DNA of 28,928 bases, taken from an uncultured Porphyromonadaceae bacterium. GTDB taxonomy: Bacteria > Bacteroidota > Bacteroidia > Bacteroidales > Muribaculaceae. Where the stretch lies: NCBI GenBank assembly GCA_900550025.1, contig URQP01000017.1:1-28928 (forward strand). The letters are read 5' to 3'. A model generated the notes under the pieces. That model was not told the origin of the DNA. It worked only from the letters and a program-made list of their open reading frames with translations, and made no database searches. This document shows, piece after piece, positions 17,694-25,411 of the stretch. The stretch's first letter is position 1, and every line of letters begins with the position of its first letter. Position numbers and translations under genes: made by a program.

Positions 17694-19613
17694 ATGAGAT
17701 TCGGTTTGATTGTAATTGCCTGTATGCTGGCTTTTCCGACATATTCTCAGATTAGAGTAGAGGCCATTTCTGCCGAGCCTGTGCTGAAAGTGTTGCCGCT
17801 TGGCGACATAAAGCCGTCAGGATGGATAAAGGAGCAGATGCGCAAGGATTTGGATGGGTTTGTTGGTCATCTGGACGAGCTTGTGCCGTCGCTTATGGGC
17901 GATTCCATTTACGGTAGCGAACGCTTGCATAAGGGGAGCGTATTGAAAGAGCTCGGAAATTTGCGCGAGGGCGATGCCCAAGGCGACGAGCAGTATAAAT
18001 GGTGGAATTCTGAGACACAGTCGAATTGGTGGGACGGATACATACGCCATGCTTTTCTCCTTGACGACAAACAGGCGATAGAGCGTTGCCGCCGTCGTGT
18101 GGAGTATATCTTGTCGACACAGGATGATGACGGCTATGTCGGAATCTACGACAGGAGCCTGCGGTTTAAATGTACCGGCGAGAATGGAGAGCTATGGGCA
18201 AAGGCCACATTGTTCAGAGGCTTGCTTGCTTATTATGAGTTTACCCATGACGAGCGGGTGTGGACGGCTGTGGTTAAGGCTGTGGATAATCTGATGGATA
18301 ATTGGCCTGTCAATGAGTCGCATCCGTTTGATACCGGAAAAGATTATAATGGGGGAGTGGGGCACGGATTGGTCTTTACTGATGTGCTCGACCGTATGTA
18401 TCAGATTACCGGCGACAGGAAATATGAGGAGTATGCCTTGTTCTTGTATCTGGATTATTCGAGATGGTTCCAATGGGAGCAGGATGCACAATTGGGAAAC
18501 ATATTGGATGATGGCTATAAGTTGAAATGCCATGGCGTACATACTTATGAGCATTTGCGCCCGGTTATTGTTGCGGCGGGAGCTTCGTCTGATACGGAAT
18601 TGAAGAGGGCTTTGAACGTCTATTTGCAGAAAATCCATTCGGCAACAACTGTTACAGGCGGGGCTATCGGCGACGAATGGATTGGCGGACGCAAGGCCGA
18701 CGCGACAGCCACGGGATATGAATTTTGTTCGTCCCATGAGCTTATGGACAGCTATGGCGTATTGTTGCAGCGTACAGGCATCATTGCTTTGGGCGGGCAG
18801 ATTGAAAATATCTTTTATAATGCGGCGCTTGGAGCGAAGCATCCGGAACATTCGTTTATAGCTTATTTGAAAACCGACAACTCGTATGAAATGACAGGTC
18901 CTCGCAACGGTGCATTGGATTCTGATAAAAAGCAGACACGGTATAAGTATTCCCCTGCCCATCAGGATGCCGCCGTGTGTTGTGTGCCCAATGCGGGGCG
19001 TATTGCGCCGTATTTCTTGCAGAATGCGTGGATGACCGACAGTGAGGGCGCGTTGGTGGCAAATGTGCTTATGCCGTCTGTTCTTGATACGGAAATAGAC
19101 GGAAAGCATATTTCCATAGAAACGGAAACGGCATATCCGTTTGAAAACAGTTTCGTGTTTAATGTAAAATCGGAAGGCGGCATTGTTCTGAAAATACGGA
19201 GGCCCTCTTGGGCTGGGAAAGTGAATTGCAGCGTGCCGTATGAAGAAAAGGACGGTTATGTGGAAATTTCGGGAAATTTCATTTCAGGGAAAGAAATTTC
19301 ACTGTCATTTGATACGGATGTGCGTGTCATTGAGAACCCTGAAGGGGAACATTATTTTGCATACGGGGCAAATGTGTATGCCCTTCCGATTGAGGCTGTG
19401 GAAATTAAAGGGAGGGAGTATGCTCCGGGATATGCCGACTACTATTATAAGCCGGCCGGGGATGCCGGAATATATAAGTATATAGAAAATAACGGCGCTT
19501 GTTACGGTAAAGGTAAGATTATTGTTAGTTTGGAAAATCTGAAAACAGGTGGTACTGATAGGGTTGAGCTTGTTCCGATAGGTAAAACGGTGTTGAGGCA
19601 AGCGGCGTTTTGA
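17694..19613 (+). CDS. GH127-type glycoside hydrolase (DUF1680, beta-L-arabinofuranosidase-like)
   Basis: A 639-residue secreted enzyme with a signal peptide (LAFPTYSQ, cleavage near residue 18). The N-terminal LGDIKPSGWIKEQM is typical of the DUF1680 family, followed by an alpha/alpha barrel and C-terminal beta domains. The cysteine-zinc active site known from bifidobacterial HypBA1 is visible: E343 and C345 (GYEFCSSHE) and C429-C430 (CCVPNAGR), where the second cysteine would be the nucleophile. Characterised members remove beta-L-arabinofuranose, and one branch acts on aceric acid in rhamnogalacturonan II. The precise specificity here is unknown. It begins four bases after methyltransferase 2 and is the last gene before a strong terminator, so it closes the operon. 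No lipobox is present, so a periplasmic location is most likely. Confidence 0.84.
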   Translation: MRFGLIVIACMLAFPTYSQIRVEAISAEPVLKVLPLGDIKPSGWIKEQMRKDLDGFVGHLDELVPSLMGDSIYGSERLHKGSVLKELGNLREGDAQGDEQYKWWNSETQSNWWDGYIRHAFLLDDKQAIERCRRRVEYILSTQDDDGYVGIYDRSLRFKCTGENGELWAKATLFRGLLAYYEFTHDERVWTAVVKAVDNLMDNWPVNESHPFDTGKDYNGGVGHGLVFTDVLDRMYQITGDRKYEEYALFLYLDYSRWFQWEQDAQLGNILDDGYKLKCHGVHTYEHLRPVIVAAGASSDTELKRALNVYLQKIHSATTVTGGAIGDEWIGGRKADATATGYEFCSSHELMDSYGVLLQRTGIIALGGQIENIFYNAALGAKHPEHSFIAYLKTDNSYEMTGPRNGALDSDKKQTRYKYSPAHQDAAVCCVPNAGRIAPYFLQNAWMTDSEGALVANVLMPSVLDTEIDGKHISIETETAYPFENSFVFNVKSEGGIVLKIRRPSWAGKVNCSVPYEEKDGYVEISGNFISGKEISLSFDTDVRVIENPEGEHYFAYGANVYALPIEAVEIKGREYAPGYADYYYKPAGDAGIYKYIENNGACYGKGKIIVSLENLKTGGTDRVELVPIGKTVLRQAAF

Positions 19614-19619
19614 ATCATG

Positions 19620-19650
19620 GGGCTGTGCGGGAGCATGGCCCTTGTTTTTG
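19620..19650 (+). terminator. rho-independent terminator closing the methyltransferase/hydrolase operon
   Basis: GGGCTGTGC (19620-19628) pairs over nine positions (two G-U) with GCATGGCCC (19633-19641) around a GGGA loop, followed by TTGTTTTTG (19642-19650). It lies seven bases after the GH127 stop codon. Confidence 0.75.
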
Positions 19651-19679
19651 TTATGTTCGGGAGTTCTGGTAACAAAAAC
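19644..19679. repeat. inverted repeat overlapping the terminator T-tract
   Basis: GTTTTTGTTA (19644-19653) is perfectly complementary to TAACAAAAAC (19670-19679) with a 16-base loop. The left arm shares the T-tract of the preceding terminator, so in RNA the two hairpins compete for those bases. It may be only an A/T-rich secondary terminator arm. Confidence 0.5.
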
Positions 19680-19692
19680 AGTAATGAGGTTA

Positions 19693-19722
19693 TTGTAATT
19701 ATGGTGATGTGGCGTAATTTTG
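19693..19722 (+). promoter_or_regulatory. promoter of the MATE/PatB pair, near-leaderless
   Basis: TTG at 19693-19695, a 19-base spacer, then TAATTTTG at 19715-19722, a close match to the Bacteroidetes promoter consensus. With a normal -7 spacing the transcript would begin around 19728-19730, at or next to the ATG (19730), leaving almost no leader. Confidence 0.65.
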
Positions 19723-19729
19723 CAGCGTA

Positions 19730-21163
19730 ATGGCTACAGATGCACATAATGCAAAAGTCGACCGTCTGTTGCGGATGATACGCGAAGGCAAGACGATGAC
19801 GTTGCGCCAGCAGCTTTCGCTTGTCGTGCAGCTAAGTATTCCGGCCATAGTCGCGCAATTCTCCTCGATTGCCATGCAGTATATAGACGCAGCCATGGTC
19901 GGCAGCGTAGGGGCGGACGCTTCTGCTTCGATAGGTCTGGTTTCTACTTCCACGTGGCTGATGATGGGGTTGTGCAGCGCGGTTGCAATCGGGTTTACCG
20001 TGCAGGTGGCACATTTGGTCGGCGCGAATGATTTCCGGAGGGCACGGTCGGTGTTGCGCCAATCTTTTGTAGCCGCTGCTGTATTCGGGCTTTTTATGGC
20101 TTTGTCGGGTTCAGGCATAAGCGGGGAACTTCCGGAAATGCTTGGCGGGACAGAGGAAATCAACCCCGGTGCTACGCAGTATTTTATGATATTTTCGTTG
20201 TTCTTGCCCGTATTGCTTATGATACAGTTGTCGGGCGGGATGCTGCGGTGTAGCGGTAATATGAAGATTCCGAGCATGCTCAATGTCCTGATGTGTGTGC
20301 TCGACGTGGTGTTCAATTATTTTTTGATATTTCCAACAAGGGAAATCCATATTTTGGGCTCGCCGGTAAATATGCCCGGCGCGGGATTGGGCGTTGTAGG
20401 TGCGGCCTTGGGCACGGGGTTTGCCGAAGTGGTGGTGGCCGTTGTGATGATATGGTTCTTGTGCAGGAAGTCGCCTGAATTGAAATTGACCGGAGAGAAA
20501 GGCAGTTTTGCTCCGCGCAGGGAGGTGCTTTGGGAAGCGTTGCGGATAAGCACTCCTTTGGCATTGGAGCATGCGGTGATTTGCGGGGCACAGATTATGA
20601 CTACAGTCATTGTCGCGCCGTTGGGCGTGTTTGCGATAGCGGCCAATTCGTTTGCCATTACTGCGGAAAGCCTGTGTTATATGCCGGGATATGGTATTTC
20701 CGACGCGGCGACTACCTTGGTGGGGCAAAGTGTAGGAGCACGGAGGAAGCATCTATGTATGAGGTTTGCCAATATCACGGTGGTTATGGGTATTGCCGTG
20801 ATGGGCGTGATGGGTGTGATTATGTATGTCTTTGCGCCTGAAATAATAGGGGTGATGACCCCTGTCGGGGAAATCCGCGAGCTTGGAGTGATGGCTTTGC
20901 GCATAGAGGCTTTCGCCGAGCCTATGTTTGCAGCTTCGATAGTGGCTTATGGCGCGTTTGTCGGCGCTGGGTATACGCTTGTGCCGAGCTTGATGAATCT
21001 TGTGAGCATTTGGGCTGTGCGTTTGTCGCTTGCGGCATATCTTGCGCCTGTGATGGGGCTGCGCGGCGTGTGGATTGCGATGTGCGTGGAGTTGTGCTTC
21101 CGTGGTGTAATTTTCCTCGTCAGATTGTGGACTAAAGGCTGGACTAAAAAGATAGATTTATAA
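19730..21163 (+). CDS. MATE-family multidrug/metabolite efflux transporter
   Basis: A 477-residue inner-membrane protein with about 12 hydrophobic helices in two similar halves, as in MATE (NorM/DinF-type) exporters. Recognisable segments are SIPAIVAQFSSIAMQYIDAA near the N-terminus, SGGMLRCSGNMKIPSMLNVL in the middle and, in the second half, GYGISDAATTLVGQSVGA. These carriers export cationic drugs or metabolites in exchange for protons or sodium. The gene has its own promoter and follows a terminator, so it is independent of the upstream locus. The PatB-like gene starts 13 bases after it and is probably co-transcribed. Substrate unknown. Confidence 0.9.
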   Translation: MATDAHNAKVDRLLRMIREGKTMTLRQQLSLVVQLSIPAIVAQFSSIAMQYIDAAMVGSVGADASASIGLVSTSTWLMMGLCSAVAIGFTVQVAHLVGANDFRRARSVLRQSFVAAAVFGLFMALSGSGISGELPEMLGGTEEINPGATQYFMIFSLFLPVLLMIQLSGGMLRCSGNMKIPSMLNVLMCVLDVVFNYFLIFPTREIHILGSPVNMPGAGLGVVGAALGTGFAEVVVAVVMIWFLCRKSPELKLTGEKGSFAPRREVLWEALRISTPLALEHAVICGAQIMTTVIVAPLGVFAIAANSFAITAESLCYMPGYGISDAATTLVGQSVGARRKHLCMRFANITVVMGIAVMGVMGVIMYVFAPEIIGVMTPVGEIRELGVMALRIEAFAEPMFAASIVAYGAFVGAGYTLVPSLMNLVSIWAVRLSLAAYLAPVMGLRGVWIAMCVELCFRGVIFLVRLWTKGWTKKIDL

Positions 21164-21176
21164 TAGCAGGTTTTAT

Positions 21177-22337
21177 ATGAAATATGATTTTGATGAATTG
21201 ATAAATCGCCGTGGCACTAATTCTTATAAATGGGACAGTGCGCCGGAGGACGTTTTGCCTATGTGGGTGGCCGATATGGATTTCCGTACGGCTCCGGCTG
21301 TTACCAACGCTTTGCGGGAGAGGATTGAGCACGGCATTTTCGGTTATACCAAAGTGCCTGATGCTTATTACGACGCTGTCACCGGCTGGTTTGCAAGGCG
21401 GCATAATTGGAATTTCAAAAAAGAATGGATAATCTACACCTCAGGAGTTGTTCCTGCAATATCGGCGATAATAAAAGCGTTGACTGTGCCGGGCGACAAG
21501 GTGTTGGTGCATACCCCTGTATACAATTGTTTCTTCTCTTCTATACGCAATAACGGATGCGAGGCAGTGGAATTGCCGTTGGTCTATGAGGATAAGACTT
21601 ACCGTATTGATTTCACTGAGTTCGAGAAGGCTGTTTCGGAGCCGTCGGTAAAGATTTATCTGCTTTGTAATCCCCATAATCCGGCAGGGAGGGTATGGAC
21701 GCGTGAGGAACTTGAAAAAATAGGGGATATTTGTGGGCGCAATGGAGTGACGGTAGTTTCCGACGAGATACATTGCGAGCTCACTTACCGCGGGCATGAT
21801 TATGTCCCGTTTGCTTCTGTCTCCGGCAGATTCCAGTCCACGGCGGTTACTTGTGTTTCACCGAGCAAGGCTTTCAATATCGCGGGGCTTCAGATTGCCA
21901 ACATCGTGGCGGCTGACGCTGAGGTGAGGAAAAAGATAGATAAAGCCATAAATATCAACGAGGTTTGCGATGTCAATCCATTTGGCGTAATTGCCACTAT
22001 TGCCGCTTATAATGAAGGGGAGGAATGGCTCGACGATTTGCGTAAGTATCTTTACGGCAATTATTTGGAGCTGAGGGAGTGGTTCGGGACGAACTATCCG
22101 CAATATCCTGTTACTGAATTGGAGGGGACGTATCTTGTTTGGGTGGATTTCCGCTCGACCGGGCTTTCGTCGGAACAGTTGGAGGCTTTATTTCTTGAGA
22201 AAGGGAAAGTTTGGCTTAACGAGGGGACGATGTATGGAGCTGCCGGTGACGGCTTCATGCGCATAAACATAGCTTGTCCGCGCAGCCGTATGCGTGTCGG
22301 GCTGGAGCGTATCGGCATGGTGCTTGACTCATTGTAG
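21177..22337 (+). CDS. PatB/MalY-family PLP-dependent C-S lyase (cystathionine beta-lyase-like)
   Basis: A 386-residue fold-type I PLP enzyme. The N-terminal block DVLPMWVADMDF and the block NPHNPAGRVW are characteristic of the MalY/PatB group. The PLP lysine is K231 in VSPSKAFNIAG, and the substrate carboxylate-binding arginine is near the C-terminus in MRINIACPRSR. Members cleave the C-S bond of cystathionine or cysteine conjugates, giving pyruvate, ammonia and a thiol, in methionine synthesis or thiol release. It lies 13 bases after the MATE gene, whose export function could serve a product or drug conjugate, though this is only an inference. It ends ten bases from the end of a convergent glycosyltransferase gene. 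An aminotransferase role is less likely. Confidence 0.88.
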   Translation: MKYDFDELINRRGTNSYKWDSAPEDVLPMWVADMDFRTAPAVTNALRERIEHGIFGYTKVPDAYYDAVTGWFARRHNWNFKKEWIIYTSGVVPAISAIIKALTVPGDKVLVHTPVYNCFFSSIRNNGCEAVELPLVYEDKTYRIDFTEFEKAVSEPSVKIYLLCNPHNPAGRVWTREELEKIGDICGRNGVTVVSDEIHCELTYRGHDYVPFASVSGRFQSTAVTCVSPSKAFNIAGLQIANIVAADAEVRKKIDKAININEVCDVNPFGVIATIAAYNEGEEWLDDLRKYLYGNYLELREWFGTNYPQYPVTELEGTYLVWVDFRSTGLSSEQLEALFLEKGKVWLNEGTMYGAAGDGFMRINIACPRSRMRVGLERIGMVLDSL

Positions 22338-22346
22338 CGCGTCCGG

Positions 22347-23543
22347 TCATTCCCATGTGTAGTTGTCTGCTTGCGCAGATTTCGAACGGAAATACGCGTT
22401 TGCGAATGGTCTTGTAAGCCGGAATATCGGTGTCGTGAAGAATTGTTTCGGGGCATGCAGTATGCCGGCGATTTTTCGTAGGGATGATATGTAGATTAGT
22501 GTTTCTGTTAGATAGATTAAGATTGCTGTTCCAACCGATATGGCAGGAACTATCCAATAGTCAGGCTGTTGGAGGAAGTCGTAAGCAGAAAGCAAGGTGA
22601 GAGCCATTAGCAAAATAAGGTAAATGGACCTTATGGCTGTGATTAGACTACTGGCTGTTGTTGCTTTTGGGTGTATTTTGCCGAGCGTGAATGCCCTGTG
22701 CGCTTTTTCGGAGGCATAGTAGTCGCGTGGGTCGTCACATCTCATATCCAAGACACTCTCGCCGGATAACTCCACATAAGTGTCGGCCATCGGCGCAATT
22801 TCGTTGATGAAAATGTCGTCGTCGCCATATTTGAGGTTCATAGTTTTTGAGTAGCCTTTGTTGTCGAAAAACAACTGCTTGCTGAACGCTATGTTGCGTC
22901 GGTCGCCACGGTACGGATGCTTCCGTATGGCAGCGGCTAAATATTGTGAGTCGGTCATTGCGGTGTCGAAAGAGCGGTACCGGCGTCCCGCCGCTTTATC
23001 CTGCCGGTAGCAATAGTGGCTGTAACCTATTACGATGCTTGGACGGCCGTCGAAATGCCGGGAAATGCGTGTGAGCCATTCTTCGCTTCTGGGGATGCAG
23101 CTTGCCTCGGTGAGCAATACCGTGTCGTTCGTGGCGGCCTTTATTCCTAATGTGGCCGACAGTTTCCTTATCGAGACGTTGCAGCTCGTGTCGGGGATGA
23201 ATGTGCTGCGTAGTGACGGATATTCGGCCGTAAGGCGTGTCAGGATGCCGTCGGTGGTTGCCGACGAATCGGAATTTACCACTATCACCTCGAAGTCGGG
23301 ATGGTCCTGTGCCATTATTGCCGGTATGGATTCCTCCAGATATGCCGAATTTGAATTGTTCGCAAATACTATTACCGATATTGGCGCGGGCTTGTTGCCG
23401 CTTGCCGCAGAACATTTTTTCAGCTGTCTTTTTAACGCTGATTTGCGCCGTAGTATGTAAGTAGCCTGTACGGCGGCAAGAATAAGACAAATAGCGGCGA
23501 TGGCTGCAAGTACATATTCCGGATTTATAGATTGTGTGGGCAT
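22347..23543 (-). CDS. membrane-anchored family 2 glycosyltransferase
   Basis: A 398-residue protein with one N-terminal membrane helix (about 8-30), a cytoplasmic GT-A domain and two C-terminal helices (about 300-360). The domain starts with PISVIVFANNSNSAYLEESI, then FEVIVVNSDSSATTDG. The position of the usual DXD motif reads TEAS (VLLTEASCIPRSEEWL). The acceptor-side block YGDDDIFINEI is clear. It probably adds a sugar to a lipid-linked or surface glycan at the inner membrane. The start is set at the ATG complementary to 23541-23543, because a longer frame beginning at 23585 would include a -7 promoter element at 23563-23570. The gene is divergent from the RsmI-like gene and convergent with the PatB-like gene. 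Acceptor and sugar are unknown. Confidence 0.82.
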   Translation of the reverse strand: MPTQSINPEYVLAAIAAICLILAAVQATYILRRKSALKRQLKKCSAASGNKPAPISVIVFANNSNSAYLEESIPAIMAQDHPDFEVIVVNSDSSATTDGILTRLTAEYPSLRSTFIPDTSCNVSIRKLSATLGIKAATNDTVLLTEASCIPRSEEWLTRISRHFDGRPSIVIGYSHYCYRQDKAAGRRYRSFDTAMTDSQYLAAAIRKHPYRGDRRNIAFSKQLFFDNKGYSKTMNLKYGDDDIFINEIAPMADTYVELSGESVLDMRCDDPRDYYASEKAHRAFTLGKIHPKATTASSLITAIRSIYLILLMALTLLSAYDFLQQPDYWIVPAISVGTAILIYLTETLIYISSLRKIAGILHAPKQFFTTPIFRLTRPFANAYFRSKSAQADNYTWE

Positions 23544-23562
23544 CTTCGAAATTTTAGATAGG

Positions 23563-23570
23563 CAAAGGTA
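23563..23570 (-). promoter_or_regulatory. -7 promoter element for the glycosyltransferase gene
   Basis: The minus strand reads TACCTTTG here, matching TAnnTTTG, 19 bases before the chosen ATG. No clear TTTG -33 element was found at the normal spacing, so the match is partial. Confidence 0.45.
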
Positions 23571-23613
23571 CTGCTTTTCGGACATTATTCTTAGTTTTTT
23601 GCGTTGTAATGAC

Positions 23614-23621
23614 TAACTTTG
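23614..23621 (+). promoter_or_regulatory. -7 promoter element for the RsmI-like gene
   Basis: TAACTTTG matches TAnnTTTG and ends 20 bases before the ATG at 23642. A TTAG at 23591-23594 lies 19 bases upstream as a poor -33 element. Together with the minus-strand element this makes 23544-23641 a divergent promoter region with no gene in it. Confidence 0.5.
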
Positions 23622-23641
23622 CATTCAAATTTTTCTTTTCA

Positions 23642-24343
23642 ATGGAAACAGCGTTATATTTAATTCCTGTGCCTCTTGGCGAATCTCCGCTTGAGCGTGT
23701 TTTGCCGTCGTATAATGTCGAGGTGATACGTGGAATAAAGTTTTTCATTGTTGAGAATGTGCGTTCTGCGCGGCGTTTCCTTAAAAAATGCGATAAAACG
23801 ATAGATATTGACGGGATTACGTTCTATACGCTTGACGAGCACACCCGTCAGGAAGATATTACCGGCTATCTTGACCCTTTGCTTGCCGGCAGTCCGATGG
23901 GAGTTATTTCGGAGGCCGGTTGTCCGGCTGTCGCCGACCCGGGGTCGGATGTGGTTGCTATGGCTCAGGCCAGAGGCCTGAAGGTGATTCCTTTGGTCGG
24001 GCCGTCGAGTATCCTGCTGTCGCTTATGGCTTCCGGCTTTAATGGGCAGAGTTTCGCTTTCAACGGTTACCTTCCGGTAGAGGCGGCAAAGCGTACACGT
24101 AAATTCCGGGAGATGGAGCGGTGCATAGATGCGGGGCAGACCCAGATATTCATAGAGACACCGTATCGTAACAATAAGCTTATTGCGGATATTTGCGCGT
24201 CGGTAAGGAAAAATCTGCGGCTGTGTGTGGCTTGCGATGTCACTTGCGATGGAGAGTCGGTAGTTACGCATGCTGTGGGCGACTGGTGCAGGATGAAGTA
24301 TGATTATAACAAGCGTCCTGCTATATTTTTATTATATCGTTGA
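23642..24343 (+). CDS. RsmI-like tetrapyrrole-methylase-fold SAM-dependent methyltransferase (divergent)
   Basis: A 233-residue protein of the same fold as RsmI, the 16S rRNA C1402 ribose methyltransferase. Conserved parts are LYLIPVPLGE at the start, the SAM-site segment GVISEAGCPAVADPGSDVV and VPLVGPSSILLSLMASGFNG-type residues (IPLVGPSSI). It is about 50 residues shorter than normal RsmI, and the usual GNLEDIT and EDTR segments of the first domain are replaced (GESPLERVLP and VENVRSARRFL). This looks like a Bacteroidetes side branch rather than the canonical enzyme, so no symbol is given. ATG 23642 is used instead of 23609 because the latter lies upstream of the -7 promoter element. The stop is two bases before the start of the metallohydrolase gene. 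Confidence 0.8.
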   Translation: METALYLIPVPLGESPLERVLPSYNVEVIRGIKFFIVENVRSARRFLKKCDKTIDIDGITFYTLDEHTRQEDITGYLDPLLAGSPMGVISEAGCPAVADPGSDVVAMAQARGLKVIPLVGPSSILLSLMASGFNGQSFAFNGYLPVEAAKRTRKFREMERCIDAGQTQIFIETPYRNNKLIADICASVRKNLRLCVACDVTCDGESVVTHAVGDWCRMKYDYNKRPAIFLLYR

Positions 24344-24345
24344 TT

Positions 24346-25362
24346 ATGACTAAAAAGATATATTTCAACTCATACCAGTATTCGTTGTTCGGCGAAGGCT
24401 CTGCACCGGGCGAGCCTGACGCTTTGTTGAGCGGGGGGGCGGACTGTAAAAATGTGAAGGCAAAAGTTTCGGAGCTGGATATTCCTGTCGCTGACTTGCA
24501 TAAATCGGCGGTGTTGAAGTATATGTGTTTTGGCAGCGGGAGCAGCGGCAATTGTGCTTATCTGGGAAATGACGAGGCTGGAATATTGATTGATGCCGGT
24601 GTGGATATGCGGAAAGTTGTGGACGCGTTGCAGGAAAACGGCATTTCTCCAGAGTCGATAAAGGGCATTTGTCTTACCCACGATCATAGCGACCATGTGC
24701 GTTATGTCTATGCTTTTTTGAGGAAATACAGGTCAACAGCTTTGTTTTGCACGAATAAGGCTTTGAATGGAATATTCCGCCGTCATAGCATTTCGCGGAG
24801 GATTAAGGATTATCATACAGCTATTTATAAGGAAATACCGTTCAAAGTCGCCGGATTCGAGATTACGGCGTTCGATGTGTCGCACGACGGTACGTGCAAT
24901 TCCGGTTTCTCTGTGGCTTTCGGCGATTCGCGGTTTGTTGTCGCTACCGATTTAGGTACGGTCACCGAGCGGGCGCGTTATTATATGTCGCAGGCCGATT
25001 ATTTGGTCATAGAGAGCAATTATGACTCTAAAATGCTTGACGAAGGGCCGTATCCGGAATATTTGAAAAACCGTATACGTACGGATGCCGGACATCTTGA
25101 CAATGCCGATGCCGCCGCTTTTGTGGCCGAGATATATAATCCCCGGTTGAAATACGTGTTTTTGTGCCATTTGAGCGAGGATAACAATTCTCCCGAAGTG
25201 GCTAAGCGTACAATGACCGATGTGCTGACGGCAAAGGGCATAACGGTAGGCGACGGCACCGATTCGCTGGTCGACCGCTCGAAGGATCTGCAGGTCGTCG
25301 TATTGCCGCGCTATGATGTGACGAGGTGCTATAAATTCATTGTCGGTATGGATAAAAAATAA
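24346..25362 (+). CDS. YycJ/WalJ-type metallo-beta-lactamase-fold hydrolase with N-terminal extension
   Basis: A 338-residue MBL-fold protein. The fold begins at YMCFGSGSSGNCAYL (about residue 61), followed by LIDAGVD and the metal motif THDHSDH (H112, H114, D116, H117). Further ligand candidates are H in DVSHDG and D in VVATDLG, then H in FLCHLSEDN. Proteins of this type are putative single- or double-strand exonucleases linked in Firmicutes to cell-wall and cell-division control, but the role in Bacteroidales is not established. The first 60 residues have no counterpart I recognise. The gene starts two bases after the RsmI-like stop, indicating co-transcription. A shorter start at the internal ATG before CFGSGSSGN would give a standard-length protein. 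Confidence 0.83.
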   Translation: MTKKIYFNSYQYSLFGEGSAPGEPDALLSGGADCKNVKAKVSELDIPVADLHKSAVLKYMCFGSGSSGNCAYLGNDEAGILIDAGVDMRKVVDALQENGISPESIKGICLTHDHSDHVRYVYAFLRKYRSTALFCTNKALNGIFRRHSISRRIKDYHTAIYKEIPFKVAGFEITAFDVSHDGTCNSGFSVAFGDSRFVVATDLGTVTERARYYMSQADYLVIESNYDSKMLDEGPYPEYLKNRIRTDAGHLDNADAAAFVAEIYNPRLKYVFLCHLSEDNNSPEVAKRTMTDVLTAKGITVGDGTDSLVDRSKDLQVVVLPRYDVTRCYKFIVGMDKK

Positions 25363-25388
25363 GGATACGCCGCTTTCCGGCATATCCT
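25362..25388. terminator. bidirectional hairpin terminator between convergent genes
   Basis: The 11-base arms 25362-25372 and 25378-25388 (AGGATACGCCG / CCGGCATATCCT region) pair with one mismatch around a CTTTC loop. On the minus strand the stem is followed by TTATTTTTTAT, a good T-tract for ending the Nif3/zinc-ribbon transcript. On the plus strand only CGTTTCATT follows. Confidence 0.65.
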
Positions 25389-25411
25389 CGTTTCATTGTT
25401 GTCGTGCTTTC

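Noticed and set aside
23544..23585. Longer N-terminus for the glycosyltransferase (start at 23585)
   Set aside because: It would contain the TAnnTTTG promoter element and precede the natural membrane-anchor start MPTQSINPEYV.
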